Assembly (NCBI GenBank): GCA_030770545.1
Contig: CM061109.1
Coordinates: 11,888,001-11,952,000 of the forward strand
DNA from: Macropodus opercularis
Taxonomy: Eukaryota; Chordata; Actinopteri; Anabantiformes; Osphronemidae
Length of the DNA: 64,000 bases
Direction: 5' to 3'
This document shows positions 60,801-64,000 of the stretch, piece by piece (position 1 is the stretch's first letter; each line of letters starts with the position of its first letter). Made by a program: the position numbers and the translations under genes. The notes beneath the pieces were generated by a model. It was not told the DNA's origin. It saw only the letters and a program-made list of their open reading frames with translations, and did no database searches.

Positions 60801-63800
60801 TGGTCTGAGAGCCCTGATTTCTGGAGCAGAGATTTGGCAGTCACAGCAAGTGATGACAGAGGCAGTGGTGAGATCGCACCCAGAACCCCAAAGGAGGCTC
60901 ACATTTCAGGCGGATGAGGGGCTTGTTCAGTACACAGAACACAAAAGCACTGATCAGTGGAGTTTGTTGATAGCTTTGTTCTGCACCCACCACAGCGAAG
61001 ACTACTTTTAAATGTTTACTGGGGGAACGTTGGGGTGTTGGACATTTGTGAGCGTCTGAACTTTTTGAAGACATTTGGCTGCCAATTTGAAATAATTGTA
61101 TGACTGAAGGTCTGGCTCTCAAGATGTCATCCTCCTGTTATTTCATTGTAGCTGGTAAACCAGTGTAGGTTGTTTTTCTTCTTGACACATGGGGGTGGGA
61201 TGGAGCATGGGGATGTTTGTGGAATGGCAACTTGCAATTCAAGGGTTAAGGCAGCATGAAAGAATCCATTCTCGGTTTAATGACCTAGCCTCGCTGGGCG
61301 AGGACGACAGGGAACATGCTCTTGACTTGTACTGAATTTGCCAATTAACACCTCCAATAACAGGCTGCCTCTGAACATCACCAATGTAGAGAGAGGAGGA
61401 GCAACTCTCATGCACTTTGTTTTCCAGCCTCTGATCCTGTAATGATAAGGTCTGCAATTTCTTCATACACTGAAAATGATTTGGCCCGATACGCTGTTCG
61501 GTAAATTTTCTTTCGTAGTAGAATTTCACATGAATTGTTGCAACAGCTTTGAGCTGAATCCTCAGTTCATGAGCTGTGTTGTCACTGACTATCAGACTGG
61601 CAATGATGTTGGAAATATTTTATTTTTCCACGTGCTGCTCGAATCCTTATGTAGTTATTGGACATTCTATTTTTCGCACATGCCCATATGGCCATGTGCA
61701 GCTTCAATTAGACACATGGCTGGTATCTAAGATACACCGTGCTTGATTAGCTTTGTCCCTTGTTATTGTCATACATGAGAATAAAAAACAACAGTGTTGT
61801 CCTTGATAGATATATCTGAAAAGATCTGTCCCTCCAAATAAGGCCCTCATTCTACTCACCCCTCCGGCTTCACACATGCTTATCAGACTCCCAAACAACA
61901 CCTAGTACAGGTGTGAATATCAAAATCCCCAGTGAGCATCACAGTGGGCGCTTCTGTGTTGTCTTCGGAGTCCTCTTACACAGAGTGCTGGGTCTGCATC
62001 GGGGCTGAGATGCTGTTGCCTAACACCAACTGCAGAAACACCTTTGGCAAAGTGTAAGGTGGACATCCTTACACCAAATGACTTAATGACTGAAAAACCA
62101 GCACCCGCATCTAATTGAAAAAGGTGCCTAAGTGTACAGTAGCTGGTTATAGCCCAGTACAATCACACCGTAACACGGTACTTTCACAAATCATTAGCAG
62201 GTATTTAAACAATATACAATAATTGAAAGATGGCTGCATAATTGAGAGCAGTTCACACCGCAGGGAAAGTGCAGCGATCTGTGTAATGGTAGAACAAAAC
62301 TGCAGCGGGTTTGGACACCGAAGCTAACGGCGGAGTTGTGCGCTGAGCTGAGCCCTGACGGCAAAGGCCTTCTCCTCACGCGCCGTCTACATAACACATG
62401 TGAACGCCGAGGAGCCGTTAGTCATATTCACGCTAGCGGGAGCAGTGCGCCACATACTGTACTTCCTCGAGGCTGGCAGATCGTGGCTCTCTTATTCTCA
62501 TGCCGACCACCTTTGCGCCATGTGTAGAAGAATATGAACCTTGTTAGAGACGCTACATACAAATCAATTCATTTATTCAGCGTTAAGAAACCATCTGGCT
62601 TGATTAGAGCTGAAAGTCATCCTGGCAGGCCAGTTTCCTGACTGACACCTCATAGAATTAGTGGGAGGACGGCTTCATTTACTGTCTTTGCTTCGCTCAG
62701 TGTACACATCTTGTTGTCACGCTGTACACTAAGCTCAGATATGAACTAAAAATTTCACCCCAAGTCTTTGTTGCGCCATTAAACAGATTCAGCGCGTCCA
62801 GGTTGTTGTTTATTGTCTGCGATGGATATCTTAGAGATAACACTTTTCATGTTCTCTTTGTGGAAGCTGTGAAAATGGCACGCCATATGTAATACACTTG
62901 CTTGCTGTTGGTCTTGCCAATTCCCCCAAGATCAGTAATTCCTGTGCCAATGCTCACACTCTCTCTTTGTCCTTGTGATTTGATGGAGCTTGCTGAATTG
63001 GACAGCTTTGTTTTTGATGCCGTGTCTAGTGTTTGGTTGATTCGATGTCACTCGCAGTCCGGTTAAAATAACCACTGAACCAGAGCTTAAACGCACCACG
63101 AAGAGACTGGAAATTAAAATAATAAAATAACATCCAAATCAAACACAACACAGGTGTAGATAAACCAAAGCATATCTCAGTGGTGTTTTTTTTTCCTTAA
63201 CTAATCCTGCACAAAACAAATTGGCTGCACATTTTCACACCTTGTTTAACCTGGGGATAGAAAGCGCAATTCTCCCTTGTCATACCTGTGACAACAACCT
63301 GTAAAGTGCTCCCAGTGCCCTAATCTGCAAAGCAGAGACCTGCTGCTGCTGCGGCTGCAGGTAGATGTTGTTTTCTCCTTCCTTAGCTGCTCGTCCCTGT
63401 GGTTTTTACATTTACACACCCACCACACTCACACAAGGTAAAAGAGAATATGTGAGTGTCTCGCGAGCTACAAAATTTTTTTTTTTGGCGCTTTAAAAAA
63501 CGTGTCTGGGTTCAGAAAGCAATAAATGCACACTGATGGTATCTGATTTAGAAATGGCAGTCAGACCATGGTTTTAGCATCAACAGATGGCCAGTGGATT
63601 GGTTTAAATGAGTAACACCACTGCCTGCTTTAGAGTTGGCTCAAGTTGTATAGTAGTGTACTACCGTCTTATCATATCTCCTTGTGTGAATGATGATGTC
63701 ACCGTGATAGATGCTACTCAAGTGGGATCGGCCCTACTCAGTGATGCCTGTAGAGACCAGCTCTGGGAGATCCCTGTCTGGCTGCATTATTCAACAATAG

Positions 63801-64000
63801 TCCGTACCTCTACCAGGGAAACGGGACTGTTGAATATTTGAAAGACAGAATTTGATTTTTTATTTAGGTGTATAGATGTAGATGGGGGGGGGGGGTGGAA
63901 CTAGACGTAGTGCCAGTCGGTGCAGCCTGGACGGTCACCAAGGCAACTTGCCGAGTTTTCTAACTGATCTACGGGACTTCTTGGCCGCCTCACTGGGGGG
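57834..64000. other. Intergenic downstream of TANK; no gene seen
   Basis: About 6.2 kb without a frame that has splice sites, similarity or sustained coding composition. In mammals PSMD14 and TBR1 follow TANK, but neither is recognisable here. Segments near 61.2-61.5 kb and 62.3-62.5 kb are less AT-rich and could be conserved non-coding elements. A poly-G run lies at about 63882-63892. Confidence 0.55.

Noticed and set aside
1..64000. tRNA, rRNA or CRISPR arrays, viral genes, intact transposase or reverse-transcriptase frames
   Set aside because: None seen by reading both strands and the translated frames; only worn non-autonomous repeats and microsatellites.

Overview
The window is vertebrate genomic DNA, most likely from a teleost fish. 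It is AT-rich, with GT-AG introns and short exons, and it carries dispersed repeats of a type common in fish genomes. I rebuilt four protein-coding genes exon by exon, and their reading phases agree across every junction. The order and strands, BAZ2B(-), CD302(-), RBMS1(-), TANK(+), match the human 2q24 neighbourhood. MARCH7 (normally between BAZ2B and CD302) and LY75, PLA2R1 and ITGB6 (normally between CD302 and RBMS1) are not visible here.

Region by region. 1-24,660: the 5' half of BAZ2B, read right to left, with a non-coding first exon near 24.45-24.64 kb, a 13-kb first intron, and 22 coding exons (1,194 codons). These run from the start codon through serine-rich, acidic, MBD and coiled-coil parts into the DDT domain; the WHIM, PHD and bromodomain exons lie beyond the left edge. 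24.8-28.7 kb: intergenic, no gene seen. 28.7-32.4 kb: CD302, six exons, 240 residues, a membrane C-type-lectin-like receptor. 32.6-34.0 kb: intergenic, with one unexplained open frame. 34.0-45.6 kb: RBMS1, 13 coding exons, 392 residues, two RRMs, with a ~2.1-kb 3' UTR. 45.9-52.8 kb: intergenic with a degenerate fish repeat. 52.8-57.8 kb: TANK, one non-coding and seven coding exons, 333 residues. 57.8-64 kb: gene-free.

Functionally, BAZ2B is a chromatin regulator, RBMS1 a single-stranded nucleic-acid/RNA-binding protein, CD302 an endocytic/adhesion-type lectin-like receptor of myeloid cells, and TANK an adaptor linking TRAFs to TBK1/IKKe. They are neighbours by ancient synteny, not an operon. 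I found no sign of an unknown gene system. The best leads are two adjacent NF-kB-type sites at the TANK promoter, upstream ORFs in the TANK leader, a 4-nt tandem splice acceptor in TANK, microexons in BAZ2B and CD302, a periodic S-P-K repeat in BAZ2B, an intronic hairpin, and an orphan ORF at 33 kb.
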